In this document: positions 1-5,359 of the stretch, piece by piece
Numbering within the stretch: the stretch's first letter is position 1
Layout of the letters: every line of letters starts with the position of its first letter
Notes under the pieces: model-generated
What the model was told of the DNA's origin: nothing
Seen by the model: the letters and a program-made list of their open reading frames with translations, nothing else
The model's database searches: none
Assembly: GCA_012513545.1 (NCBI GenBank)
Contig: JAAZCB010000375.1
Span: 1-6,241, forward strand
Reading direction: 5' to 3'
DNA from: Clostridiaceae bacterium
Lineage (GTDB): Bacteria > Bacillota_A > Clostridia > Acetivibrionales > Acetivibrionaceae
DNA length: 6,241 bases
Position numbers and translations under genes: made by a program

Positions 1-2
1 GT

Positions 3-140
3 TATAGTTTTGATCAATATACACCTCAATGTCTTGATATCTTATCCCCCATAACTCCAGACATCGATCCCGATACAACTCATATGACTTTTCTAAAAAG
101 TGTATACCATGTGCTGACCCCCTCACACAAGGTGGGGTGA
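3..140 (+). CDS. Possible 3' end of an upstream gene, ambiguous strand
   Basis: A plus-strand frame is open from the window edge to a TGA at 138-140 (45 codons). Its residues resemble no family I recognise. The stop lies 64 bases before the first attC-like site, which is where the last gene of a preceding integron cassette would end. A weak hairpin (ACCCC at 117-121 with GGGGT at 134-138, then a T-rich stretch) overlaps the stop. Against this call, the minus strand is also open from 180 to the window edge and reads as a plausible charged, amphipathic peptide. That frame has no ATG and no ribosome binding site, and a stop sits just upstream at 181-183. Either frame may be chance or a gene remnant. 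Confidence 0.25.
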   Translation, partial: YSFDQYTPQCLDILSPITPDIDPDTTHMTFLKSVYHVLTPSHKVG

Positions 141-167
141 TTATTTCTTTCTTTATAAAAATGTTTT

Positions 168-176
168 TGATATAAT
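168..176 (+). promoter_or_regulatory. Extended -10 promoter upstream of the SIR2 operon
   Basis: A perfect TATAAT lies at 171-176, preceded by TGA at 168-170, which gives the extended -10 form TGnTATAAT. The hexamer 17 bases upstream (148-153) is a poor -35, as is usual for extended -10 promoters. Transcription would begin near 183, so the attC-like palindrome at 204-301 would be part of the leader of the SIR2 operon mRNA. The promoter lies outside the presumed cassette, so downstream expression may depend on the insertion site. Confidence 0.5.
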
Positions 177-203
177 CCTTTTAGTAACTCTTCCAAAATT
201 AGC

Positions 204-301
204 TTCCAACCCCACAAGAGACGTCGAGCAGTTGGCGGATTCGGTGTCTAGTGGCTTTGTCCGCCATGTTCCGCACCTGTCAGTAACGCCTATCGTTGGG
301 A
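204..301 (+). repeat. attC-like recombination site, left boundary of cassette
   Basis: The outer boxes are TTCCAAC (204-210) and GTTGGGA (295-301), complementary at six of seven positions with one G-T wobble. The right box is close to the integron R' consensus GTTRRRY. Inside, TGGCGGA (about 233-239) pairs with TCCGCCA (260-266) around a ~20-base loop. A weaker outer stem joins ACGTC..CAG (221-231) to CTG..GTAACG (277-288). GTAACGC (283-289) starts 12 bases before the GTT, exactly as in the second site at 3872-3884. The crossover would fall between G295 and T296. The site is degenerate, the inner L boxes pair poorly, and no integrase gene is visible, so this is a structural inference. Confidence 0.5.
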
Positions 302-310
302 GTTTCACAT

Positions 311-2194
311 GTGGCAGTTAAAAACATGAACGATGTAAGAAACAAAATAAAAGAAAGTCTCATAAAAGGTAACCTTTGTTTTTTTACAGGAGCTGGAATG
401 TCAATATCGCCTCCTGCTTATTTACCGTTAGGAATGCAAATTATTGATGCAATTGTTGACTTTCTTTTGGAAAAGTCTGATTTATTTGCATACCCAAATA
501 TCAAAAAATGGGTAAAAGGGGTTTCAAGTAATATTCCAATGGAATTACTTTGGGAAGTTTTAGTGCGGGTCGCTGGAAATGACATATTAGACGCTCTTAG
601 CATCTTAGAAGGTGGAATACCCAACAAAGACCATACTGCTATTGCCCTTTTTTGCTCTAAATACAAAATCAAATCAATTTTCACGTTAAACTTTGACACG
701 CTTCATGAAAAAGCGATTTCGTCATATACGTCACGCGAAGCACGGTCGATATGTACTCAGAAGGACTTTGAAGAATTTTATAATTTCTCTGATGACGAGA
801 ACATAATTCGGGTTGTTCACCTTCACAATATATTAAAACGTGGAGAATATTCTGAACTAGCATCAACAGTAAGCAAAGTAGGCACAGGATTACCTAGATA
901 TAAGGCAATTCCATTTATTAATTCAATAAAGTCAAATGATATTATTTGTGCGGGGTACTCAAATGGTGATATAGATACTTTCCCGCTACTTGCAGAAACA
1001 CAAAATATTTTGTATTGGTATCATCATACTGGAAATCTACCCCCTACAGTTGAAAAATACTCTCAACAACCAAATAATAAATTAGAATTTATTGAAAGAG
1101 AAAACGATGAAAAAGGTTTTTGGAATGTTCTTTCTGGTTTAGATAGAGAAATTGAGCAAAAAATTCACACTATTGGGATTGATGATACTTGGGATTCGTG
1201 TGTTTATACACAAAAAAAACGCTGTTTAATCAATAAATTAAAGAATAATTTGGGGAGAACTGATTTAGAAATCACAAAGGCATGCCGCCTTGCTGTCTCT
1301 ATCTTATGTGATGAACTAGGCAATCGTGACTACGCACAACTAATTCTTAAATTAAATCTTTCCCAAATTGACAAAAGGCAAAATATAAACTATGCAGAGA
1401 GTATGCTTGCTGGGCATTTGAACGAGCGACTTGGTAATATTTCCGCTGCTATTACTATGTTTTCAAAGGCGAAAGTATCAGCTCCAACTAATTTAAATCT
1501 GCAAGAAGCAGAACTAGAATATATATCAGCAAAATTAGGTGCATGGAAAAGAAATCCCTTAAAAGTATGTTTATTAATAAATTGGCTTATTTCAATAAGG
1601 AAATTATCGAAAACCAAACATATTAAAATTAAACAAAGAGTCTATTGGGAACTTGGGGATTTAAGTCACTTTATTGCAGAGTTTTTATTAATACCATCTT
1701 CCCTTTTTATCTTTGTTACAAAAGGTAAATTATCTATTCGGCAAACGAAAGTTGCATTGGTACTAGACAATATTGCCATAATTATTTTTAGAAAATTGAG
1801 GAAACGCTTATTTGTATTAGCAGTACATTATTATGTAAAAATGTTAAAACTCTCCATGAAAGCGGCGGAAGATGAAATACCTGGGTACACCAGTTTAGCG
1901 TTCGTAAGGTTATGCGAATCTTTAGCAGGTAGTGGAAAATTGAGACAGGCTAAATATGCTTTATCATTTCTAAAAAGGGGCGAAAGATTTTATAAATGGG
2001 TTAAAAGTGAGCATGGAAAAGCGAATACAACATGCGCGAAGGGGGTTGTTGGATTTTATGATAAAAATTTCACAGAAGCATTGAACAACTTGCAAAATGC
2101 TCAGAATGAATATGGAAGCCACTATGCAGGGATTTTAAAAACCATGTTTTATATTTTTCGAGTTAATAATTGGGAAACAAAATCAAGGAGTTAA
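311..2194 (+). CDS. SIR2-domain protein with helical-repeat C-terminus
   Basis: The N-terminal ~260 residues form a SIR2-like Rossmann domain. From the GTG at 311, FFTGAGMSIS (24-33) is the NAD-binding glycine loop, TLNFD (125-129, Asn127) matches the TxNxD active-site motif, HLHN (170-173, His172) holds the catalytic-type histidine, and CAGYSNGDID (213-222) is the late nucleotide-binding strand. The PDFR segment of protein deacetylases is absent, which places it with SIR2-like NAD hydrolases such as those in Thoeris, DSR and SIR2-Argonaute defence systems. Residues ~295-627 are helix-rich with TPR-like units (around 360-410 and 525-610), probably for sensing or oligomerisation. I chose GTG 311 because GGGAG (298-302) sits 8 bases upstream. 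TTG 296 and ATG 326 have no good ribosome site. First gene of a tight AT-rich operon, with no signal peptide or clear membrane segment. NADase activity is inferred, the SIR2 fold is confident. Confidence 0.85.
   Translation: MAVKNMNDVRNKIKESLIKGNLCFFTGAGMSISPPAYLPLGMQIIDAIVDFLLEKSDLFAYPNIKKWVKGVSSNIPMELLWEVLVRVAGNDILDALSILEGGIPNKDHTAIALFCSKYKIKSIFTLNFDTLHEKAISSYTSREARSICTQKDFEEFYNFSDDENIIRVVHLHNILKRGEYSELASTVSKVGTGLPRYKAIPFINSIKSNDIICAGYSNGDIDTFPLLAETQNILYWYHHTGNLPPTVEKYSQQPNNKLEFIERENDEKGFWNVLSGLDREIEQKIHTIGIDDTWDSCVYTQKKRCLINKLKNNLGRTDLEITKACRLAVSILCDELGNRDYAQLILKLNLSQIDKRQNINYAESMLAGHLNERLGNISAAITMFSKAKVSAPTNLNLQEAELEYISAKLGAWKRNPLKVCLLINWLISIRKLSKTKHIKIKQRVYWELGDLSHFIAEFLLIPSSLFIFVTKGKLSIRQTKVALVLDNIAIIIFRKLRKRLFVLAVHYYVKMLKLSMKAAEDEIPGYTSLAFVRLCESLAGSGKLRQAKYALSFLKRGERFYKWVKSEHGKANTTCAKGVVGFYDKNFTEALNNLQNAQNEYGSHYAGILKTMFYIFRVNNWETKSRS
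2185..2190 (+). promoter_or_regulatory. Shine-Dalgarno that fixes the GTG start
   Basis: AAGGAG lies five bases before the GTG at 2196 and inside the last codons of the SIR2 gene. It decides the start of the prenyltransferase-like gene. The overlapping ATG at 2194-2196 is in another frame. The placement suggests translational coupling with the SIR2 gene. Confidence 0.8.
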
Positions 2195-2195
2195 T

Positions 2196-2891
2196 GTGAC
2201 ATACAAGCTTGATAATTATCACCCCGGTACAAAAAAAATACCAACCCACATTGGTATAATTGCAGATGGTACAAGAAGGTGGGCAAAATTAAATGAAGTA
2301 TCGCTGTTCGATGCTTATCAGAATGCTGGAGAAAAAAGCCTAGAATGGGCTGGTTATTTATTTCAAAAAGGAGTTTCTATTATCAGTATCTATGTTCTTA
2401 GTACTTACAACCTTAGAAGACCTGATACGGAAGTAGACGCTATACTAAAAGCAGTAGTTTCACCAAAATGCATTAAGTTGATGCTCGATTTAGCAAATAA
2501 GCACTCTACAGCTATATCATTAGTTGGTGAAAGAGGTTTACTAAACCAAAATTTTCTTAACTCATTTTCAGAAGTAGAGAATAAAACTCAATTTTTCTCG
2601 AAAACTCGTTTGAACTTATTAACAGCATATAACCCCCTTTTTGAAATTACTTCTGCGATTAAAAATGCCAAAGGATTACATGAAGACCTATTAGATTACT
2701 TATGGATTAAAGACCCCGTAGATGCAATAATCAGGACATCAGGCGCAAATTTACTAAGTAATTTTTTACCTATTCAGTCCGGATTTGCTAGATTCTATGT
2801 AATAGATACTCTTTTTAATGATTGCAAATTAGAAGAACTTGATAATATACTAGATAGTTTCTCGCAGATTGATAGGCTCTATGGAAACTAG
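2196..2891 (+). CDS. Divergent cis-prenyltransferase (UppS-family) protein
   Basis: Family members condense isopentenyl diphosphate onto allylic diphosphates to make undecaprenyl diphosphate, the carrier lipid of envelope glycans. The fold is clear over the whole 231 residues, a normal length: HIGIIADGTRRWAK (18-31) matches HIAIIMDGNRRWAK, YVLSTYNLRRP (66-76) matches YAFSSENWNRP, and IIRTSGANLLSNF (178-190) matches the RTGGE..R.SNF motif. Asp24, Arg27, Arg28, Arg180 and Ser188 are kept. By alignment with E. coli UppS, other important positions are changed: Asn28 to Thr26, His43 to Tyr41, Trp75 to Leu73, Arg200 to Leu186 and the metal-binding Glu213 to Arg199. It may be a specialised enzyme or a pseudo-enzyme that binds a prenyl lipid. 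It starts one base after the SIR2 stop, with GTG behind AAGGAG. It is probably not the housekeeping uppS, which usually sits with cdsA, dxr or frr. Confidence 0.85.
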   Translation: MTYKLDNYHPGTKKIPTHIGIIADGTRRWAKLNEVSLFDAYQNAGEKSLEWAGYLFQKGVSIISIYVLSTYNLRRPDTEVDAILKAVVSPKCIKLMLDLANKHSTAISLVGERGLLNQNFLNSFSEVENKTQFFSKTRLNLLTAYNPLFEITSAIKNAKGLHEDLLDYLWIKDPVDAIIRTSGANLLSNFLPIQSGFARFYVIDTLFNDCKLEELDNILDSFSQIDRLYGN

Positions 2892-2892
2892 A

Positions 2893-3750
2893 ATGCAAAA
2901 ACGAAGTGCTTGTATAATTCCGTGCTTAAATTGCGAAGGAACTATTGAGCAGATAGTTCACAAGTGTGTACAATCAACAGATAGTGTTTATGTAATTGAC
3001 GATGGAAGCACAGACAATTCTTCTGCAAATGCAACAAAGGCTGGAGCAATAACAATAAGACTAAGTAAAAATCAAGGAGTCAGTAACGCTCTTAGAGAAG
3101 GGGTTGAAATTGCAGTAAGAGAGCATCATCAATTATTAGTTATGCTAGATGCGGATGGCGCTCACGACCCCCAGGATATTTCTCACTTACTTTCCACACA
3201 TATAAAAGAGAATAATATCTTGACATTGGGTTCTCGCTGGCATCAAAATAAAAATCTAATGAAAATTCCAAGCCATAAATGGTGGGCAAATCTTTTCGCA
3301 AGATATTTAGTAAATCAAATCATAGAATCAGAGTTGCCCGATGTTCTGACTGGCTTTCGAGTTCTTGATGGAAATTTTGCAAAAGAAATTCAACAAGCAA
3401 GTGGATTTGGTTTTATGGTTGAGTCTATATTTTACGCGTCAAAACAAAAGTACAAAATTGGTTATACCAATGTAAATGTCAGATATGATGCTAGGCAAAT
3501 TTGGCTAACAAAACATAAGGAATTTTTAGATTTTATTGAGAGCTGCTCTAAATGGTGCAAAGATGAACTACTGTCTGAAAAGTTAGGGGAATTAAATGAG
3601 AAATTAACAAAATGGGATACGTTAAAAGTAATTCTGCAAAGTGAAAATCAAGTTTTATATGCTCATCCATTAAGAGATAAAGGGGGGTATATATTTCAGT
3701 TGCAACACTCGTATTTTTCAGACGCTTCAGATGACTACATCAGTTTGTAA
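2893..3750 (+). CDS. Family-2 glycosyltransferase, polyprenyl-phosphate sugar synthase-like
   Basis: A GT-A fold of the DPM1/GtrB type, which transfers a sugar from a nucleotide sugar to a polyprenyl phosphate. From ATG 2893 (285 aa) the order is: nucleotide-binding DDGSTD (36-41), metal-binding DADG (86-89), GSRW (113-116), DVLTGFRVLD (150-159) matching the acceptor-site D..tGFR motif, and a GFGFMVESIF segment (171-180) before the terminal strand. No hydrophobic transmembrane helices follow, so it should be soluble or peripheral like DPM1. Instead a ~85-residue polar C-terminal extension (200-285) is present that I do not recognise. I prefer ATG 2893 because GGAA (2883-2886) lies 6 bases upstream. 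ATG 2881 or TTG 2869 would overlap the preceding gene. Its place directly behind a prenyltransferase-family gene supports a polyprenyl lipid acceptor, but neither the sugar nor the acceptor can be read from sequence. Confidence 0.82.
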   Translation: MQKRSACIIPCLNCEGTIEQIVHKCVQSTDSVYVIDDGSTDNSSANATKAGAITIRLSKNQGVSNALREGVEIAVREHHQLLVMLDADGAHDPQDISHLLSTHIKENNILTLGSRWHQNKNLMKIPSHKWWANLFARYLVNQIIESELPDVLTGFRVLDGNFAKEIQQASGFGFMVESIFYASKQKYKIGYTNVNVRYDARQIWLTKHKEFLDFIESCSKWCKDELLSEKLGELNEKLTKWDTLKVILQSENQVLYAHPLRDKGGYIFQLQHSYFSDASDDYISL

Positions 3751-3764
3751 TCATTCCCCAAAAC

Positions 3765-3890
3765 GCCTAACAAGGAGCGTACCTTAAGTATGGGAGTCTG
3801 CAGCATTTTCAAGCATTTTTTGCTTTGGGCTTTTCTTGCTCCCAAGCAGAATGCACTTCTGCCACCCATAGGTAACGCAAACCGTCAGAC
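3765..3890 (+). repeat. attC-like recombination site, right boundary of cassette
   Basis: A long imperfect palindrome directly follows the operon. Outer boxes are GCCTAAC (3765-3771, a standard R'' sequence) and GTCAGAC (3884-3890, two differences from the ideal GTTAGGC). Inside, GCGTACCT (3777-3784) pairs with AGGTAACGC (3870-3878) leaving one unpaired A, the extrahelical-base hallmark of attC. The stem continues with TATGGG/CCCATA (about 3789-3794 and 3865-3870), GCAG/CTGC and CATT/AATG. GTAACGC begins 12 bases before the crossover GT, as at the left site. The long variable loop fits large attC sites. The degenerate R' box may mark the last, decayed site of an array. Confidence 0.55.
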
Positions 3891-3983
3891 AATAACTTTA
3901 ACATCCCCTGTGCGGACCAAGTCGGATGTACGGTTATAAATTTCGCCCGGTAATGGCAAAATAAGGCTCGTTTCTTCAACCAG

Positions 3984-4010
3984 TGCCACCTCAAGGGGTG
4001 GCATTTTTAT
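3984..4010 (+). terminator. Factor-independent terminator
   Basis: A seven-base-pair GC-rich stem, TGCCACC (3984-3990) with GGTGGCA (3997-4003), has a six-base loop and is followed by TTTTTAT. It closes the three-gene cassette transcript on the plus strand and insulates the small genes downstream. The stretch between the attC-like site and this hairpin (3891-3983) holds no gene I can support. Confidence 0.8.
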
Positions 4011-4122
4011 TGGTCAGCTGTATTCAACCAGGCTTCTTATGCGGCGCCTTGTTTTCAATTTGACAAGTATTCAGAACCCGACATGGTCCTATATTGAATA
4101 GTGGACGATGAAAGGAATCAAG

Positions 4123-4302
4123 ATGGCAGAAAAAGTAAGCCCAGGACAAAAGTCAAATACAGGTTCGGGCACTGAGAGTCAGCGGGTTTGGTCAGAAGAT
4201 GAGGTGGCAGCGATGATTTCTTATTTATCTACAGCGAAAGGCAGTCGCTTGTTCGCGTATAACCGCTGCTGTAGGTGTGGAACGCTGCGACAAGCTGAAT
4301 AA
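4123..4302 (+). CDS. Small hypothetical protein
   Basis: A 59-residue reading frame begins at ATG 4123, with AAAGGA (4111-4116) six bases upstream. An in-frame ATG at 4108 has a poorer site. The N-terminal ~25 residues are polar and Gly/Ser/Lys-rich, so probably disordered. A short helical stretch with WSEDEVAAMISYL follows, and the C-terminus is Cys/Arg-rich (NRCCRCG). I do not recognise a family. The last ~20 codons look less natural than the frame ending at the TGA near 4308, which reads TAAVGVERCDKLNND, so a frameshift near 4240-4260 in the gene or the assembly is possible. G+C is higher than in the SIR2 operon, so it probably belongs to the resident chromosome. Confidence 0.4.
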   Translation: MAEKVSPGQKSNTGSGTESQRVWSEDEVAAMISYLSTAKGSRLFAYNRCCRCGTLRQAE

Positions 4303-4310
4303 TGATTGAT

Positions 4311-4339
4311 TTGACTATCCAAATAAACAGGATAATAAT
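4311..4339 (+). promoter_or_regulatory. Sigma-70-type promoter for the glycine-rich gene
   Basis: TTGACT (4311-4316) is followed after 17 bases by AATAAT (4334-4339), or after 16 bases by TAATAA. The region is locally AT-rich. Transcription would start near 4346, giving a leader of about 65 bases that contains the hairpin at 4354-4377. Confidence 0.5.
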
Positions 4340-4353
4340 ATTAGATAATTATA

Positions 4354-4377
4354 GAGACCATGGGGTTGCCATGTCTC
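4354..4377 (+). promoter_or_regulatory. 5'-UTR hairpin before the glycine-rich gene
   Basis: GAGACCATGG (4354-4363) pairs with CCATGTCTC (4369-4377) in nine base pairs with one bulged C and a GGTTG loop. It sits near the predicted transcript start and 21 bases before the ribosome site. No T-run follows, so it is not a normal terminator. It may stabilise the mRNA or bind a regulator. Confidence 0.45.
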
Positions 4378-4409
4378 AAATTTAACCAAGTAGTATATAA
4401 GGAGTAATT

Positions 4410-4691
4410 ATGGGAAACATCTTACCTGTCATTCTGCAACTTGTCGGCGGAGCGGCTGGCGGCAATGGTGTCGCAAAGCTGCTCAAGAACTTTGATCTTG
4501 GCCCTCTCGGTAACACTGTGGTTGGCTTGATCGGCGGTTTTGGCGGCGGTCAGCTTGTCAACCTTCTCGGTGGTGGCGCGGGTTCGGGCGACGCGGTTTC
4601 TATGATCCTCAGCCTGCTCGGCGGTGGTGTCGGCGGTGGCGCGCTGACGGCGATTGTCGGTTTGATCAAGAACCTGATCATCAAGAAATAA
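4410..4691 (+). CDS. Glycine-zipper hydrophobic small protein
   Basis: A 93-residue protein of almost only Gly, Ala, Leu, Val and Ile, with charges concentrated at the ends and in the middle (KLLKNFDLG, terminal IIKK). Two hydrophobic segments with GxxxG-like spacing lie at the ends: ILQLVGGAAGGNGVAKLLKN (about 8-27) and ILSLLGGGVGGGALTAIVGL (about 66-85). They are clearly alike, so the gene looks like an internal duplication around a third Gly-rich core (LIGGFGGGQLVNLLGGG). Such sequences form glycine-zipper helical hairpins in membranes or oligomers, and the family is seen as uncharacterised small proteins in various bacteria. No cleavable signal is evident. AAGGAG (4399-4404) lies 5 bases before ATG. 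With its own promoter, leader hairpin and strong terminator it is a single-gene unit. A pore-forming, stress or surface role is guesswork. Confidence 0.8.
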   Translation: MGNILPVILQLVGGAAGGNGVAKLLKNFDLGPLGNTVVGLIGGFGGGQLVNLLGGGAGSGDAVSMILSLLGGGVGGGALTAIVGLIKNLIIKK

Positions 4692-4705
4692 TTTATCGCG
4701 CTTAA

Positions 4706-4739
4706 ACAAGCCCCTGTGTCACGCGGGGGCTTGTGTTTT
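4706..4739 (+). terminator. Factor-independent terminator of the glycine-rich gene
   Basis: ACAAGCCCC (4706-4714) pairs perfectly with GGGGCTTGT (4726-4734) around an 11-base loop, followed by GTTTT. It begins 15 bases after the stop codon and separates this gene from msrA. Confidence 0.85.
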
Positions 4740-4786
4740 AACCATCCGTCAAGCTTTCACATCCTCTGTGCCGCGAAAGAATTTGC

Positions 4787-4795
4787 TGATACACT
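4787..4795 (+). promoter_or_regulatory. Weak candidate msrA promoter
   Basis: TGA followed by TACACT (4790-4795) gives an extended -10 pattern with four of six consensus bases. No -35 is visible at the right spacing. A promoter is expected here because a strong terminator ends at 4739 and msrA starts at 4820. Confidence 0.25.
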
Positions 4796-4819
4796 GAAAC
4801 CATACGTCGGAGGAAGCTG

Positions 4820-5326
4820 ATGAATAAGAAGATTGTGCTGGCAGGAGGCTGTTTTTGGGGGATGGAGGAAATGTTTCGGACCCAACCAGGCGTGATTGAT
4901 ACGGAGGTTGGGTATACGGGAGGGCAGAATGACCACCCGACCTATCGGGAGCATCCCGGACACGCAGAAGCTTTGGAAATCACGTATGATCCGGCAGTAA
5001 CCGACCTCAACCACCTGCTTGATTTCTTTTTTCGCATGCACGACCCAACAACGCTAAACCGGCAAGGCAACGATATCGGCACGTCTTATCGATCGGCGAT
5101 TTTTTACGCAGATAAGGATGAAAAAGCAATTGCCGAGGCGATGATCGAGCAGGTCAACCACAGTGGGGTCTGGAAACGACCAGTGGTCACAGCGCTTGAA
5201 CCGCTGACCGCATTCTGGCCGGCTGAGGAGTTTCATCAGGATTACCTGCAGAAGCTGCCAACCGGCTACACCTGCCATTATCTGCGGCCGATGGGTTCGT
5301 TTCTTGACGAGTCTGTTGGAGCGTGA
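4820..5326 (+). CDS. msrA: Peptide methionine-(S)-S-oxide reductase MsrA
   Basis: Reduces the S-epimer of methionine sulfoxide in proteins and free methionine, normally recycled by thioredoxin, as part of cytoplasmic oxidative-damage repair. GGCFWGMEE (9-17) carries the catalytic Cys11. It is followed by GYTGG (32-36), [32 protein letters not shown], and [20 protein letters not shown] (138-157) with Cys152 as the likely resolving cysteine. At 168 residues it has the normal length of the single-domain form, with no fused MsrB and no secretion signal. The loop [10 protein letters not shown] is slightly unusual where many homologues have V-x-x-G-x-TGHAEA. ATG 4820 is supported by GGAGG (4809-4813). 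The methyltransferase gene follows after 33 bases. Confidence 0.97.
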   Translation: MNKKIVLAGGCFWGMEEMFRTQPGVIDTEVGYTGGQNDHPTYREHPGHAEALEITYDPAVTDLNHLLDFFFRMHDPTTLNRQGNDIGTSYRSAIFYADKDEKAIAEAMIEQVNHSGVWKRPVVTALEPLTAFWPAEEFHQDYLQKLPTGYTCHYLRPMGSFLDESVGA

Positions 5327-5359
5327 AGTCCTCAGGTTTTTTGAAAAGATGCCCGCAAT

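Noticed and set aside
1..183. Minus-strand frame open from 180 to the window edge
   Set aside because: It reads like protein, but it has no ATG and no ribosome site, and a stop lies just upstream. It overlaps the plus-strand frame and neither can be preferred firmly.
183..310. Retron-like or other structured non-coding RNA before the SIR2 gene
   Set aside because: No reverse transcriptase is present, and the folding is better explained by an attC-like site.
2196..2891. Housekeeping uppS
   Set aside because: AT-rich operon context, changed catalytic residues and lack of cdsA/dxr/frr neighbours argue for an accessory paralogue.
3809..3994. 61-codon minus-strand frame
   Set aside because: It starts with TTG inside the terminator stem, has no ribosome site, and overlaps the attC-like palindrome. 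Its length is explained by chance.
4060..4095. TTGACA (4060-4065) with TATATT (4090-4095) as a promoter for the small gene
   Set aside because: The spacing is 24 bases, too long for a sigma-70 promoter, and no -10 lies at 16-18 bases.
4422..4709. Long minus-strand frame opposite the glycine-rich gene
   Set aside because: It is a shadow of the GC-biased codons of the real gene, without a ribosome site.
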